The notes below the pieces were generated by a model. The model saw nothing but the letters and a program-made list of their open reading frames with translations, did not search any database and was not told where the DNA came from. A DNA stretch of 64,000 bases from Roseicyclus sp. Lineage in GTDB: Bacteria; Pseudomonadota; Alphaproteobacteria; Rhodobacterales; Rhodobacteraceae. Location of the stretch: contig JAGYJU010000002.1 of the NCBI GenBank assembly GCA_018401965.1, positions 111,110 to 175,109 of the forward strand. Reading direction: 5' to 3'. The number at the start of each line of letters is the position of its first letter. Positions within the stretch are counted from its first letter, which is position 1. Positions 35,830 through 44,599 of this stretch are shown one piece after another. A program made the position numbers and the translations under genes.

Positions 35830-37445
35830 GTCGCGGGCGCCCCGTCGCGGACCAGTTTCCATTGCACCGCGTCGATCAGCGCCTCGAAACTGGCATCCAC
35901 GATATTGGCCGACACCCCCACCGTCGACCAGCGCCGCCCGGTGGCATCTTCACTGTCGATGATGACGCGGGTCACGGCCTCGGTGCCGCCCTGGGTGATG
36001 CGGACCTTGAAATCGACAAGGCGGATATCGTCGATATAGCGTTGATAGGGACCCAGATCCTTGGCCAGCGCCTTGGAGAGCGCGTTGACCGGGCCACGGT
36101 CGGTGCCGTGGTCATCCATGGATTCGGACACGGACAGGGTTTTTTCATCCCCGATCTTCACCACCACCACCGCCTCGGACAGGCTGACCATGCGGTCATA
36201 CTTGTTCTTGCGCCGTTCCACCGTGACGCGGTAGCGCTTGACCTCGAAAAACCGCGGCATCAGCCCCAGCGCGCGGCGCGCCAGCAATTCGAAGGACGCC
36301 TGCGCGGTGTCATAGGAATAGCCCTGGTCCTCGCGCGCCTTGATGTCATCTAGGATGCCGGGCAACGCCGGGTGATCCTTCGGCACGTCAAGCCCCATGT
36401 CGGCCAGGCGCTGGCGCAGGTTCGATTGCCCGGCCTGGTTCGACATCGGGATGATGCGGGCATTGCCGACCAGGGCAGGCTCGACATGTTCATAGGTGGT
36501 CGGGTTCTTGAGAATGGCCGAGGCATGCAGCCCCGCCTTGTGCGCAAAGGCCGAAGCGCCCACGAAAGCCGCCTGGCGCTGCGGCACGCGGTTCAGGATA
36601 TCGTCCAGCATCCGGCTGATCCGGGTCAGGTCGCGCAACCCGTCCCGCGTGACCCCGGTTTCAAAACGGCTGGCATAAGGTTCCTTGAGCAAGAGCGTCG
36701 GGATCAGCGTGGTCAGGTTGGCGTTGCCGCAGCGTTCCCCCAACCCGTTCAGCGTGCCCTGGATCTGGCGCGCGCCCGCCATCACGGCGGCAAGACTGCC
36801 GGCCACGGCGCATTCGAGGTCATTGTGGGTGTGAATGCCCAGGTGATCGCCGGGGATGCCCGCCGCGATCACCTCGGCGGTGATGCGCCCGATGTCCTCG
36901 GGCAGCGTGCCGCCATTGGTGTCGCAAAGCACAACCCAGCGCGCGCCCGCATCATGGGCCGCGCGCAGACAGGCCAGCGCGTAATCGGGATTGGCCTTGT
37001 AGCCGTCAAAGAAATGTTCGGCGTCAAACAGCGCCTCGCGCCCTTGTGCCACGCAATGCGCGATGGAGGCGCGGATGTTTTCCAGATTGTCGTCAAGCGG
37101 GATGCCAAGCGCCTCGGTCACGTGGAAATCATGGGTCTTGCCCACAAGGCAGACCGACCTTGTGCCCGCGTTCAGAACGGCGGCCAGAACATCGTCGTTT
37201 TCCGCCGAGCGCCCGGCGCGCTTGGTCATGCCAAAGGCGGTGATCGTGGCACGGATCGGTGGCATGGCCTCGAAAAACGCGCTGTCGGTCGGGTTGGCGC
37301 CGGGCCAGCCGCCCTCGATATGATCGATCCCCAAGGCGTCCAGCGCAGAGGCGATGCGGATTTTTTCAGAGGTTGCGAATTGCACCCCTTGGGTCTGTTG
37401 CCCGTCACGCAACGTGGTGTCGTAGAGATACAGCCGGTCAACCAT
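35826..37445 (-). CDS. cimA: Citramalate synthase
   Basis: 539 residues. Condenses pyruvate with acetyl-CoA to citramalate, the threonine-independent entry to isoleucine. The N-terminal HMGL barrel has YDTTLRDGQQTQG and the metal-binding HTHNDLECAVAGS; the C-terminal LeuA allosteric domain follows (YQRYIDDIRLVDFKVRI, TVGVSANIVDASFEAL). Length and the distinct LIPTLLLKEPYAS segment suit CimA type rather than LeuA. Two palindromes of the TTTTCGTACGAAAA family lie 12-62 nt before its start, so it may be under the same control as the RamA-like gene. cysS is upstream on the same strand. Confidence 0.9.
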   Translation of the reverse strand: MVDRLYLYDTTLRDGQQTQGVQFATSEKIRIASALDALGIDHIEGGWPGANPTDSAFFEAMPPIRATITAFGMTKRAGRSAENDDVLAAVLNAGTRSVCLVGKTHDFHVTEALGIPLDDNLENIRASIAHCVAQGREALFDAEHFFDGYKANPDYALACLRAAHDAGARWVVLCDTNGGTLPEDIGRITAEVIAAGIPGDHLGIHTHNDLECAVAGSLAAVMAGARQIQGTLNGLGERCGNANLTTLIPTLLLKEPYASRFETGVTRDGLRDLTRISRMLDDILNRVPQRQAAFVGASAFAHKAGLHASAILKNPTTYEHVEPALVGNARIIPMSNQAGQSNLRQRLADMGLDVPKDHPALPGILDDIKAREDQGYSYDTAQASFELLARRALGLMPRFFEVKRYRVTVERRKNKYDRMVSLSEAVVVVKIGDEKTLSVSESMDDHGTDRGPVNALSKALAKDLGPYQRYIDDIRLVDFKVRITQGGTEAVTRVIIDSEDATGRRWSTVGVSANIVDASFEALIDAVQWKLVRDGAPAT

Positions 37446-37456
37446 GGCGGATCACC

Positions 37457-37507
37457 TGAATTTTCGTACGAAAATTCATGTTTTGCGGATTTTCGTACGA
37501 AAATCCG
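37457..37507. repeat. Tandem perfect palindromes around TTTTCGTACGAAAA, locus 2
   Basis: Two 22-bp perfect palindromes: 37457-37478 (core GAATTTTCGTACGAAAATTC) and 37486-37507 (core GGATTTTCGTACGAAAATCC), centres 29 bp apart, the same spacing as locus 1 (2947-2998). The first, with its left flank, repeats locus 1 exactly over 28 bases. They occupy most of the gap between the cysS stop and the cimA start. Confidence 0.85.
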
Positions 37508-37524
37508 GGCTGCGTGACGGACAT

Positions 37525-39040
37525 CTAGAGACCCTCCAGCTTGGCGGGATCGAAGCCGGGTCCGGGGATCAGCTCGACGCCCTCCTTGGACATGCGCACC
37601 TCGACGCCGGCCGCCGTGAGGGCGGATTTCAGCGCATCGACGGCAGTGAAGTCTTTGGTATGTTTGGCCGTTTCGCGCGCCGCCACCAATGATCCAGTGA
37701 GAAGCCCAAGAAGCTCCTTCGCCGCCCCGTCAAAAGCCCACGACCCCATTTCTGCATCATCGTTCAGCAAACCGAGCACACGAGCAGTTGCCGCGAAATC
37801 ATCTATTTCGAATTGTGCGACTGCACCATGCGATTTGCCCAGTAGGGATTTCGCCTTTTCCATCAACAGGGAGATGGCTCCCCAAGTGTTCAGGTCGTCT
37901 GCAAGGACAGAAATGACGCCAGGATCGGGCGCGCCGCCGCTTCCAGCACCATTGGTCAGAGACCGCCACTTGCGCAGCGTCTTCTCCGCCTCTTCCCGCT
38001 TCTTCTCCGTCCAATCCATCGGCTTGGAATAATGCGTGGACAAGAAGACAAACCGGATCACCTCGCCCGGCACGCCCTGATCCAGCAGATCCCGCACGGT
38101 AAAGAAATTGCCCAGGCTCTTGGACATTTTCTTGCCCTCGACCAGCAGCATTTCATTGTGCAGCCAGATCTGCGCCATCTGGTCGGTGTGATTGGCACAG
38201 CAGCTTTGGGCGATCTCGTTCTCGTGATGGGGAAAGATCAGGTCGTTGCCGCCGCCGTGGATGTCGAAGGTTTCCCCAAGAGCGCCTTGGACATGGCCGA
38301 GCATTCGATATGCCAGCCGGGCCGCCCCTGCCCCAGGGGCTGTCCCAGCCGGGCAGGTCGTCGGTGGAGGGTTTCCACAGGACGAAATCCATCGGGTTGC
38401 GCTTGTAAGGTGCTACTTCCACACGTGCGCCAGCAATCATGTCTTCAACTGATCGTCCGGAAAGTGCACCGTACTGGGCTTCGCGCACCGCATTACCCGC
38501 TGAAACAGCAGTTTCGCCCAGCATTGCTTCCCGATCCGCCAAGACAAACTCTTCGGGTGGATTGTTGCTTTGTGAACGAACTGTGTAGGCGAAATTCTTG
38601 TCGACAAGCGTTTCGATCATCGCGATCATGTCGTCGATGTGTTCGGTCGCGCGCGGCTCGTGATCGGGCGGCAGGCAGCCGAGCGCGCCCATGTCGGCAC
38701 GATACCAGCCGATCGTCTCGTCGCTGCGTTCGGCGATCAGCGCCTCGAGTGTGCCCTGGGCGCCCGCCTCGCGCCGCGCGAGCGCGGTGGCGTTGATCCG
38801 GTCATCCACATCGGTCAGATTGCGCACGTAGACCGGCGGCGCCCAGCCCTTGTCCGGCGAGACATGGCGCAAAAGCCGGTAGAGCACGTCGAACATGATC
38901 ACGTTGCGGGCATTGCCAAGATGCGCCCGGTCATAGACCGTTGGCCCGCACAGATACATCCGCACGCCCCTCGACGGGTCGAGAGGGGTCAACACCTCGA
39001 CGGACCGGGTGCGGGAATTGCGCAGGCGGATTTCGACCAT
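37525..39040 (-). CDS. cysS: Cysteinyl-tRNA synthetase, broken by two one-base deletions
   Basis: Read through, the product has 505 residues starting MVEIRLRN. It charges tRNA-Cys. The N-terminal frame shows [19 protein letters not shown] (HIGH motif as HLGN) down to [13 protein letters not shown]. The expected [18 protein letters not shown] is in another frame, and [20 protein letters not shown] with KMSKS is in the third. One extra base in the C4 runs at 38325-38334 and one at 38274-38277 restore the whole gene and a length divisible by three. As cysS is essential, sequencing error is the best explanation. Composition is uneven along the gene. Confidence 0.9.
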
Positions 39041-39210
39041 GGGGCTTGGGCCTTTCATCGGGAAAAGGATCGGCGCCTGCGGCGTAACAGGTTGCGCCGG
39101 GGTTGAAAACCGGCAGATGGCGCTGCCGCCCCCCCTTGGGTGCGACACGCGACATCACGGCCCAAACACCCCTTTGACAGCCCCCCCGTATACCGTTGTA
39201 TATGAAAAGG

Positions 39211-39591
39211 ATGATGCGCCATGAATTCGTAGACAGGCACTGCCGGGCGATGCCCAAAACCGAACGGGATACGCCCTTCGGTCCCGAAACCGTGGTCTGG
39301 AAGATCAACGGCCACATGTTCGCGGCCTATACCGACAATGGCGCGGGCCTGTCGGTGCGCACCTCGAACATGGCGCGCGCGCTGGCGGTGATCCGGCAAA
39401 GCCGCCCGGCCTCGGCGCCCTTCCTGACCGGGGGCGGTTGGGTCGTGCTGCCTTGGGAAACCAAGCCCGAGGAATTGCGCCTGCGCCTGATCGAAAGCTA
39501 CAACCTGGTGCGGCGCGACTGGCCACAGGCCGCACCCGAGCGCATGCGCGGGGTGCTGCAGGATGGGCCGGACGACCTGCACGAGGCCTGA
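39211..39591 (+). CDS. MmcQ/YjbR family protein
   Basis: About 126 residues, starting at the ATG ATG pair at 39211-39216 after AAAAGG; in-frame ATGs upstream at 39196 and 39202 are possible. Typical family features: an N-terminal helix RHEFVDRHCRAMPKTERDTP, then PETVVWKINGHMFAAYTD, a GGGWVVLPWETKPEELRLRL segment and a C-terminal helix LIESYNLVRRDWP. The family has a CyaY-like DNA-binding fold of unclear role. It faces away from cysS. Confidence 0.82.
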   Translation: MMRHEFVDRHCRAMPKTERDTPFGPETVVWKINGHMFAAYTDNGAGLSVRTSNMARALAVIRQSRPASAPFLTGGGWVVLPWETKPEELRLRLIESYNLVRRDWPQAAPERMRGVLQDGPDDLHEA

Positions 39592-39663
39592 GCCGTCTTT
39601 CGCGCCTTGCACCCGGCACGCGCCCATGGCCTTGTCGGCGCGACCACAGCCGGAGCATCGATC

Positions 39664-40833
39664 ATGCCAGCCCCCTCGACCCGCATTTCGACCCTGACCG
39701 GCGATGGCGATGATGGCTGGGGTATTTTCTACCGCGCCCGCGCGATGACGGCGGCGGGGCGGCGCGTGCTCGATTTGACGATCGGCGAACATGACGTGGG
39801 CACCGATGCGGCGATCCTGGCCGAGATGCACCGCGCCGCGATGGCGGGGCACACGGGCTATGCCACCGTGCCGGGCATCCCGACGCTGCGCCGCGCGGTG
39901 GCCGAGCGGTTGAGCGCGCGGCACGGCCTGGCCTATGGGCCGGAGCAGGTGCTGATCGTTCCGGGCGCGCAGGGCGGGCTCTTCGCCGCCCATCACGCCA
40001 CCTGCGACGAGGGGGACCGCGCGCTGCTCATCGCGCCCCATTATACCACCTACCCCGGAACGATCCGGGCCGTGGGCGCGCGCCCCGTGGTCGTCGCCGC
40101 CAAGAGCGAGGACGGGTTCCAGCCCGATCTGTTGGCCCTGGCCCGGGCCGCGCCCGGCGCGCGGACGCTCTTGATCAACAGCCCCAACAATCCGACCGGC
40201 GCGGTCTACAGCGACGCCAGCCTGTCGGGCATCGCGCGGATCGCGGCCGATCACGACCTCTGGGTCATCTCGGACGAGGTCTATGACACCCAGGTCTGGG
40301 CGGGCCAGCACAGGCCCATGGCATCGCTGCCCGGCATGGCCGCGCGCACGCTGACGGTGGGATCGCTGTCGAAAAGCCATGCAATGACCGGCTCGCGGCT
40401 GGGATGGGTGGCCGGGTCAGAGCCGGTGATCGCGCGCATGATCACGCTGGCCACCCACACGACCTATGGCGTGCCGGGCTACATCCAGGAGGCGGGGCTG
40501 TTTGCCTTGCGCCAAGGGCCTGCCTTCGAGGCGGCGATTGCCGCGCCGTTCCTGCGGCGGCGCGACCGGTTGATGGCACGGCTGGCCGGGCAACCTGGGC
40601 TGCGCGCGATCCCGCCGCAGGGCGCGATGTACGTGATGCTGGATGTGCGGGCCACGGGGCTTTCGGGCGAGGATTTCGCCGCGCGCCTGCTGGAGGAGGC
40701 GGGCGTGGCGGTGATGCCCGGCGAAAGCTTTGGCGCGGCGGCGGCGGGTCATCTTCGGGTGGCGCTGACCTTGCCGGACAGGGAATTTGAAGAGGCGATC
40801 ACGCGGCTGTCGGACTTTGCCGCGTCGCTTTGA
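39664..40833 (+). CDS. Class I/II PLP-dependent aminotransferase
   Basis: 389 residues from MPAPSTRI. Motifs: LTIGEHDVGTD near the N-terminus, YATVPGIPTLRRAVAERL, INSPNNPTGAVYS, WVISDEVYDTQVWAG, and the PLP Lys in VGSLSKSHAMTGSRLGWV. Typical fold-type I aminotransferase; substrate cannot be assigned. Related to arginine:pyruvate or aspartate-like aminotransferases. It converges on eda with only 12 nt between the two stop codons. Confidence 0.87.
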   Translation: MPAPSTRISTLTGDGDDGWGIFYRARAMTAAGRRVLDLTIGEHDVGTDAAILAEMHRAAMAGHTGYATVPGIPTLRRAVAERLSARHGLAYGPEQVLIVPGAQGGLFAAHHATCDEGDRALLIAPHYTTYPGTIRAVGARPVVVAAKSEDGFQPDLLALARAAPGARTLLINSPNNPTGAVYSDASLSGIARIAADHDLWVISDEVYDTQVWAGQHRPMASLPGMAARTLTVGSLSKSHAMTGSRLGWVAGSEPVIARMITLATHTTYGVPGYIQEAGLFALRQGPAFEAAIAAPFLRRRDRLMARLAGQPGLRAIPPQGAMYVMLDVRATGLSGEDFAARLLEEAGVAVMPGESFGAAAAGHLRVALTLPDREFEEAITRLSDFAASL

Positions 40834-40845
40834 CCCCGCCCCCTG

Positions 40846-41487
40846 TCAGCCCCGCAAGGCGCAGGCGGCGCGCGCCAGGGCCTCGATCCCGGCCCAATCG
40901 CCAGCCTCCACCAGAGATTTCGGCGCAACCCAGGACCCGCCTGCGCAGATCACGTTGGGCAGCTTGAGGTAATCGGGCGCGTTTTGCGGCGTGATGCCGC
41001 CCGTGGGGCAAAAATCCACCTGCGGGATCGGCGCGCCGATCGCCTTGAGCGCGGCCGCCCCGCCCGAGGCTTCGGCGGGAAAGAATTTCAACATGTCATA
41101 GCCCTGTTCGAACAGCGCCATCACCTCGGAGGCGGTGGCGGCGCCGGGCAAGAGCGGCAAGTCGTGATCGATGCAGGCCGCGATCAGCCGGGGCGTCGCG
41201 CCCGGCGAGACCCCGAACCGCGCGCCCGCCGCCTTGGCGGCTACCACGTCTTCCGGGGTCAAGAGCGTGCCCGCCCCCACGATGCCGCCCGGCACATCCG
41301 CCATGGCACGGATCGCATCGAGCGCACAGGGCGTGCGCAATGTCACCTCGAGCGCGGGAAGGCCACCGGCCACCAACGCCGCGGCAAGCGGGCGGGCATG
41401 GGCCGCATCCTCGATCACGAGAACCGGGATGATCGGCGCGCGGGCGGCGATGTCGCGGGCGATGGCGGATTGGGCCTTGGGGGTCAT
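40846..41487 (-). CDS. eda: KDPG/KHG aldolase
   Basis: 213 residues from MTPKAQSAI; an in-frame start 57 nt upstream runs through the intergenic repeat and is unlikely. Cleaves 2-keto-3-deoxy-6-phosphogluconate to pyruvate and glyceraldehyde-3-phosphate. Motifs: GGLPALEVTLRTP with the catalytic Glu, GAGTLLTPEDV, the Schiff-base Lys in DMLKFFPAEASGG and FCPTGGITPQNA. It follows edd by 65 nt and should be in the same operon. Confidence 0.95.
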   Translation of the reverse strand: MTPKAQSAIARDIAARAPIIPVLVIEDAAHARPLAAALVAGGLPALEVTLRTPCALDAIRAMADVPGGIVGAGTLLTPEDVVAAKAAGARFGVSPGATPRLIAACIDHDLPLLPGAATASEVMALFEQGYDMLKFFPAEASGGAAALKAIGAPIPQVDFCPTGGITPQNAPDYLKLPNVICAGGSWVAPKSLVEAGDWAGIEALARAACALRG

Positions 41488-41516
41488 GGTCTGCGCCTTT
41501 TGAGAGGTCGGGATAT

Positions 41517-41537
41517 GCGTATTTATGGAAAGGTGAA
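41517..41537 (+). repeat. Intergenic repeat, copy 3 (GCGTATTTAT-GGAAAGGTGAA)
   Basis: A 21-nt copy between edd and eda, in the opposite strand orientation to copies 1 and 2. It is not next to a start codon on its own strand, so a ribosome-binding role does not explain this copy. Confidence 0.7.
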
Positions 41538-41552
41538 ACGACAAGCCCGGGG

Positions 41553-43358
41553 TCAGACCACCACGCCCGCACCGATGGTGGCAGGGCCTGCGGTCTGGCG
41601 GAAGATTTCGAACAATTCGCGCCCCACGCCGTGCCCATTGGCGCCGAGGTCGGGGGTGGCATGGGAGCGGGTTTCCACGCCCGGGGTCAAGACCTCCAGC
41701 TGGCCGTGAAGGGCATCGACGCGGATCAGGTCGCCATCTTGCAGCTTGCCGATCAAGCCGCCATCCAGCGCCTCGGGGGCGACATGGATGGCCGAGGGCA
41801 CTTTGCCCGAAGCGCCCGACATGCGGCCATCGGTGACCAGCGCCACCTTGTGGCCGCGATCTTGCAGCACCGCGAGAATGGGGGTGAGCGCGTGAAGCTC
41901 GGGCATGCCATTGGCCTTGGGCCCCTGAAAGCGCACGACGACGATCACGTCCCGGTTCAGATCGCCCCGCTGAAAGGCCGCCTTGACCGCGCCCTGGTCC
42001 TCGAAGATCGCGGCGGGCGCTTCGACCAGCTGACGGTCCTGGGCCACGGCCGAGACCTTCATCACGCCCCGCCCGAGGTTGCCGGTCAGTTCCACCAGCC
42101 CGCCTTGCGGTTGGAACGGATCGCGCGCGGGGCGCAGGATGCGGTCATTGAGCGAGGCGCGCGGGCCATCGGCCCAGGTCAGCGCGCCATCCCGAAGGGT
42201 CGGTTCCTGCGCATAAAGCGCCAACCCCTGCCCCGCCACGGTCCTGGTGTCGGGGTGCAGCAGCCCCGCATCCAGCAGATCGCCGATCATGTAGGCCAGC
42301 CCGCCCGCGGCGTGGAAATGGTTCACATCGGCCAGACCATTCGGGTAGACCCGCGCCATCAGCGGCGTGGCGGCGGAAATATCGGCGAAATCGGACGGTT
42401 CGATGATCACCCCCGCCGCCCGCGCCATGGCCACGAGGTGGATCACCAGGTTGGTCGATCCGCCCGTGGCCATCAGCCCGACGATGCCGTTCACGATCGC
42501 CTTTTCATCAAGGATGTCGCACACCGGCGTATAGGCAGTGCCAAGCGCCGTGATCGCCGCCGCACGCTCGGTCGCGGCATCGGTCAGCGCATCGCGCAAG
42601 GGCGTGCCGGGATTGACGAAACTGGCCCCGGGCAGATGCAGGCCCATGAATTCCATCAGCATCTGGTTGGAATTGGCGGTGCCGTAAAAGGTGCAGGTGC
42701 CCGGCCCGTGGTAGCTTGCCATTTCCGCCGCCATCAGCGCGTCGCGCCCCACCAGGCCTTGGGCGAATTGCTGTCGGACCTTCGATTTCTCGTCATTGGG
42801 AAGGCCCGATGTCATCGGCCCCGCAGGCACGAAAATGCCCGGCAGATAGCCGAAGGTCGCGGCGGCGATCACCAGCCCCGGGACGATCTTGTCGCAGACG
42901 CCCAGGTAGATCGCCGCGTCAAAGGTGTTGTGCGACAGCGATACGGCAGCCGCCAACGCGATCACGTCGCGCGAGAACAGCGACAATTCCATGCCGACCT
43001 GGCCTTGGGTGACACCATCGCACATCGCGGGCACACCGCCTGCCACCTGCGCGGTGGCGCCCACGCGGCGCGCGGCGGACTTGATCCGGTCGGGATAATC
43101 CTTGAACGGCTGATGGGCCGACAGCATGTCGTTATAGGCGGTCACGATGCCGAGATTGGGCGCATGTGCCGCGACCAGCGCATCCTTGTCGCCCTCCATC
43201 GCCGCATAGGCATGGGCCTGGTTGCCACAGGTCAAATGCGCGCGGCGCGGGCCGTCCTCGGCCAGTCTGCGCATCCGGTCCATGTAGGTGGTGCGCCCGG
43301 CGCGCGAGCGCGCGATGATACGGTCGGTGACGGCTTCGATGCGGTGATCGATCGGCAT
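41553..43358 (-). CDS. edd: 6-phosphogluconate dehydratase
   Basis: 601 residues, full length. Converts 6-phosphogluconate to KDPG, the key Entner-Doudoroff step. IlvD/Edd family with iron-sulfur ligands in [19 protein letters not shown] and further motifs [49 protein letters not shown]. The 14-bp palindrome TGTTAGCGCTAACA at 43398-43411 lies 39 nt before the ATG, matching the site before zwf. Confidence 0.96.
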   Translation of the reverse strand: MPIDHRIEAVTDRIIARSRAGRTTYMDRMRRLAEDGPRRAHLTCGNQAHAYAAMEGDKDALVAAHAPNLGIVTAYNDMLSAHQPFKDYPDRIKSAARRVGATAQVAGGVPAMCDGVTQGQVGMELSLFSRDVIALAAAVSLSHNTFDAAIYLGVCDKIVPGLVIAAATFGYLPGIFVPAGPMTSGLPNDEKSKVRQQFAQGLVGRDALMAAEMASYHGPGTCTFYGTANSNQMLMEFMGLHLPGASFVNPGTPLRDALTDAATERAAAITALGTAYTPVCDILDEKAIVNGIVGLMATGGSTNLVIHLVAMARAAGVIIEPSDFADISAATPLMARVYPNGLADVNHFHAAGGLAYMIGDLLDAGLLHPDTRTVAGQGLALYAQEPTLRDGALTWADGPRASLNDRILRPARDPFQPQGGLVELTGNLGRGVMKVSAVAQDRQLVEAPAAIFEDQGAVKAAFQRGDLNRDVIVVVRFQGPKANGMPELHALTPILAVLQDRGHKVALVTDGRMSGASGKVPSAIHVAPEALDGGLIGKLQDGDLIRVDALHGQLEVLTPGVETRSHATPDLGANGHGVGRELFEIFRQTAGPATIGAGVVV

Positions 43359-43397
43359 CTGGTCTTTCCCCCTCGGCGAGTCGGGGGAGCCATATCA

Positions 43398-43411
43398 TGT
43401 TAGCGCTAACA
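43398..43411. promoter_or_regulatory. LacI-type operator upstream of edd
   Basis: Perfect 14-bp palindrome TGTTAGCGCTAACA. It shares the 12-bp core with the zwf site at 28476-28487. It lies in the 71-bp gap between the edd start and the aglK stop. Confidence 0.8.
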
Positions 43412-43429
43412 AGACCAGAGCAGCAGGCG

Positions 43430-44563
43430 TCAATGCGGCTGCACCCCCGGCAGGAACACCGGCGCGTCGCGGTGCAACAGCGAAACGCCATCGCGGAACA
43501 CATGCACCTTTTCGGGCTTGGCCGTCAGGCGCACGGTGGTTCCGCGCAAGCCTTGGTGGATGCCCGCGAGCTTGCCGATGACAGCATCCTGATCGGCGGC
43601 CGCTTTCTGGAAATACAAAAGCGTCACCTCGCCCAGGGCCTCGGTGATCTCGACCTTGCCCTGAAAGGCAAAGATGTCGCCCTCGGTCGCGGTCATGTCT
43701 TCGGGGCGGATGCCGACCTGAACCGCGGCCCCCATATCGCTGTCGCGCGACGGGTAGGTGGAGGTGATCTGGCCACCGCCCGCATCCAGTTCCAGCGTGG
43801 TGACATCGCCGGTGCCGGTGATGCGCCCCGGCAAAAGGTTCATCGCCGGGCTGCCGATGAATTGGGCGACAAAGGTGGAATTGGGCCGTTCATACAGATC
43901 AAGCGGCGTGCCGACCTGGGCGATGCCACCGCCCGCGAGAACGACGATGCGGGTGGCCAGCGTCATCGCCTCGACCTGGTCATGGGTGACATAGACCATG
44001 GTGCTGTCGGGCATCTGTTCCTTGAGCTGCGCGATCTCGATCCTTGTGGCCACGCGCAGGGCCGCGTCGAGGTTGGACAGCGGTTCGTCGAACAGGTAGA
44101 CCTTGGGGTCGCGCACGATGGACCGGCCGATGGCGACCCGTTGACGCTGGCCACCCGACAGCGCCTTGGGCAGGCGATCGAGGAAATTGGTCAGTTGCAG
44201 CTTGTCGGCGGCGGCGCGCACCTTGGCATCGATGGTGGCCGCGTCCGCCTTGGCAATGCGCAACGAAAACGCCATGTTTTCATAGACCGTCATATGCGGA
44301 TACAGCGCGTAGGATTGGAACACCATGGCGATGCCGCGCTGGCTTGGCGGCACGTCATTGACCACCTGGCCGTCGATTTCCAGCGTGCCGCCGGTGATCT
44401 TTTCCAGCCCCGCGATCATCCGCAACAAGGTGGATTTGCCGCAGCCCGAAGGGCCGACGAAGACGATCAATTCGCCGGTCTTGATGTCGAGGTTGATGTC
44501 GCTCAGCACCTTGACGGTGCCGCCATAGACCTTTTGCACATCGGTCAATTTCAGATCGGCCAT
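43430..44563 (-). CDS. aglK: Alpha-glucoside ABC transporter ATP-binding protein
   Basis: 377 residues of the MalK/UgpC type. Walker A is GPSGCGKST, the signature LSGGQRQR, Walker B VYLFDEPLSNLD and the switch His in YVTHDQVEAMTLATR. A C-terminal TOBE/OB region (RPNSTFVAQFIGSPAMNLLPG, VGIRPEDM) is present. It powers the AglEFG importer. Final gene of the aglE-F-G-A-K operon on the minus strand. Confidence 0.92.
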   Translation of the reverse strand: MADLKLTDVQKVYGGTVKVLSDINLDIKTGELIVFVGPSGCGKSTLLRMIAGLEKITGGTLEIDGQVVNDVPPSQRGIAMVFQSYALYPHMTVYENMAFSLRIAKADAATIDAKVRAAADKLQLTNFLDRLPKALSGGQRQRVAIGRSIVRDPKVYLFDEPLSNLDAALRVATRIEIAQLKEQMPDSTMVYVTHDQVEAMTLATRIVVLAGGGIAQVGTPLDLYERPNSTFVAQFIGSPAMNLLPGRITGTGDVTTLELDAGGGQITSTYPSRDSDMGAAVQVGIRPEDMTATEGDIFAFQGKVEITEALGEVTLLYFQKAAADQDAVIGKLAGIHQGLRGTTVRLTAKPEKVHVFRDGVSLLHRDAPVFLPGVQPH

Positions 44564-44599
44564 CGGTTATCCCTCTCCCTCGGTCATCTTGTGCGGGCC

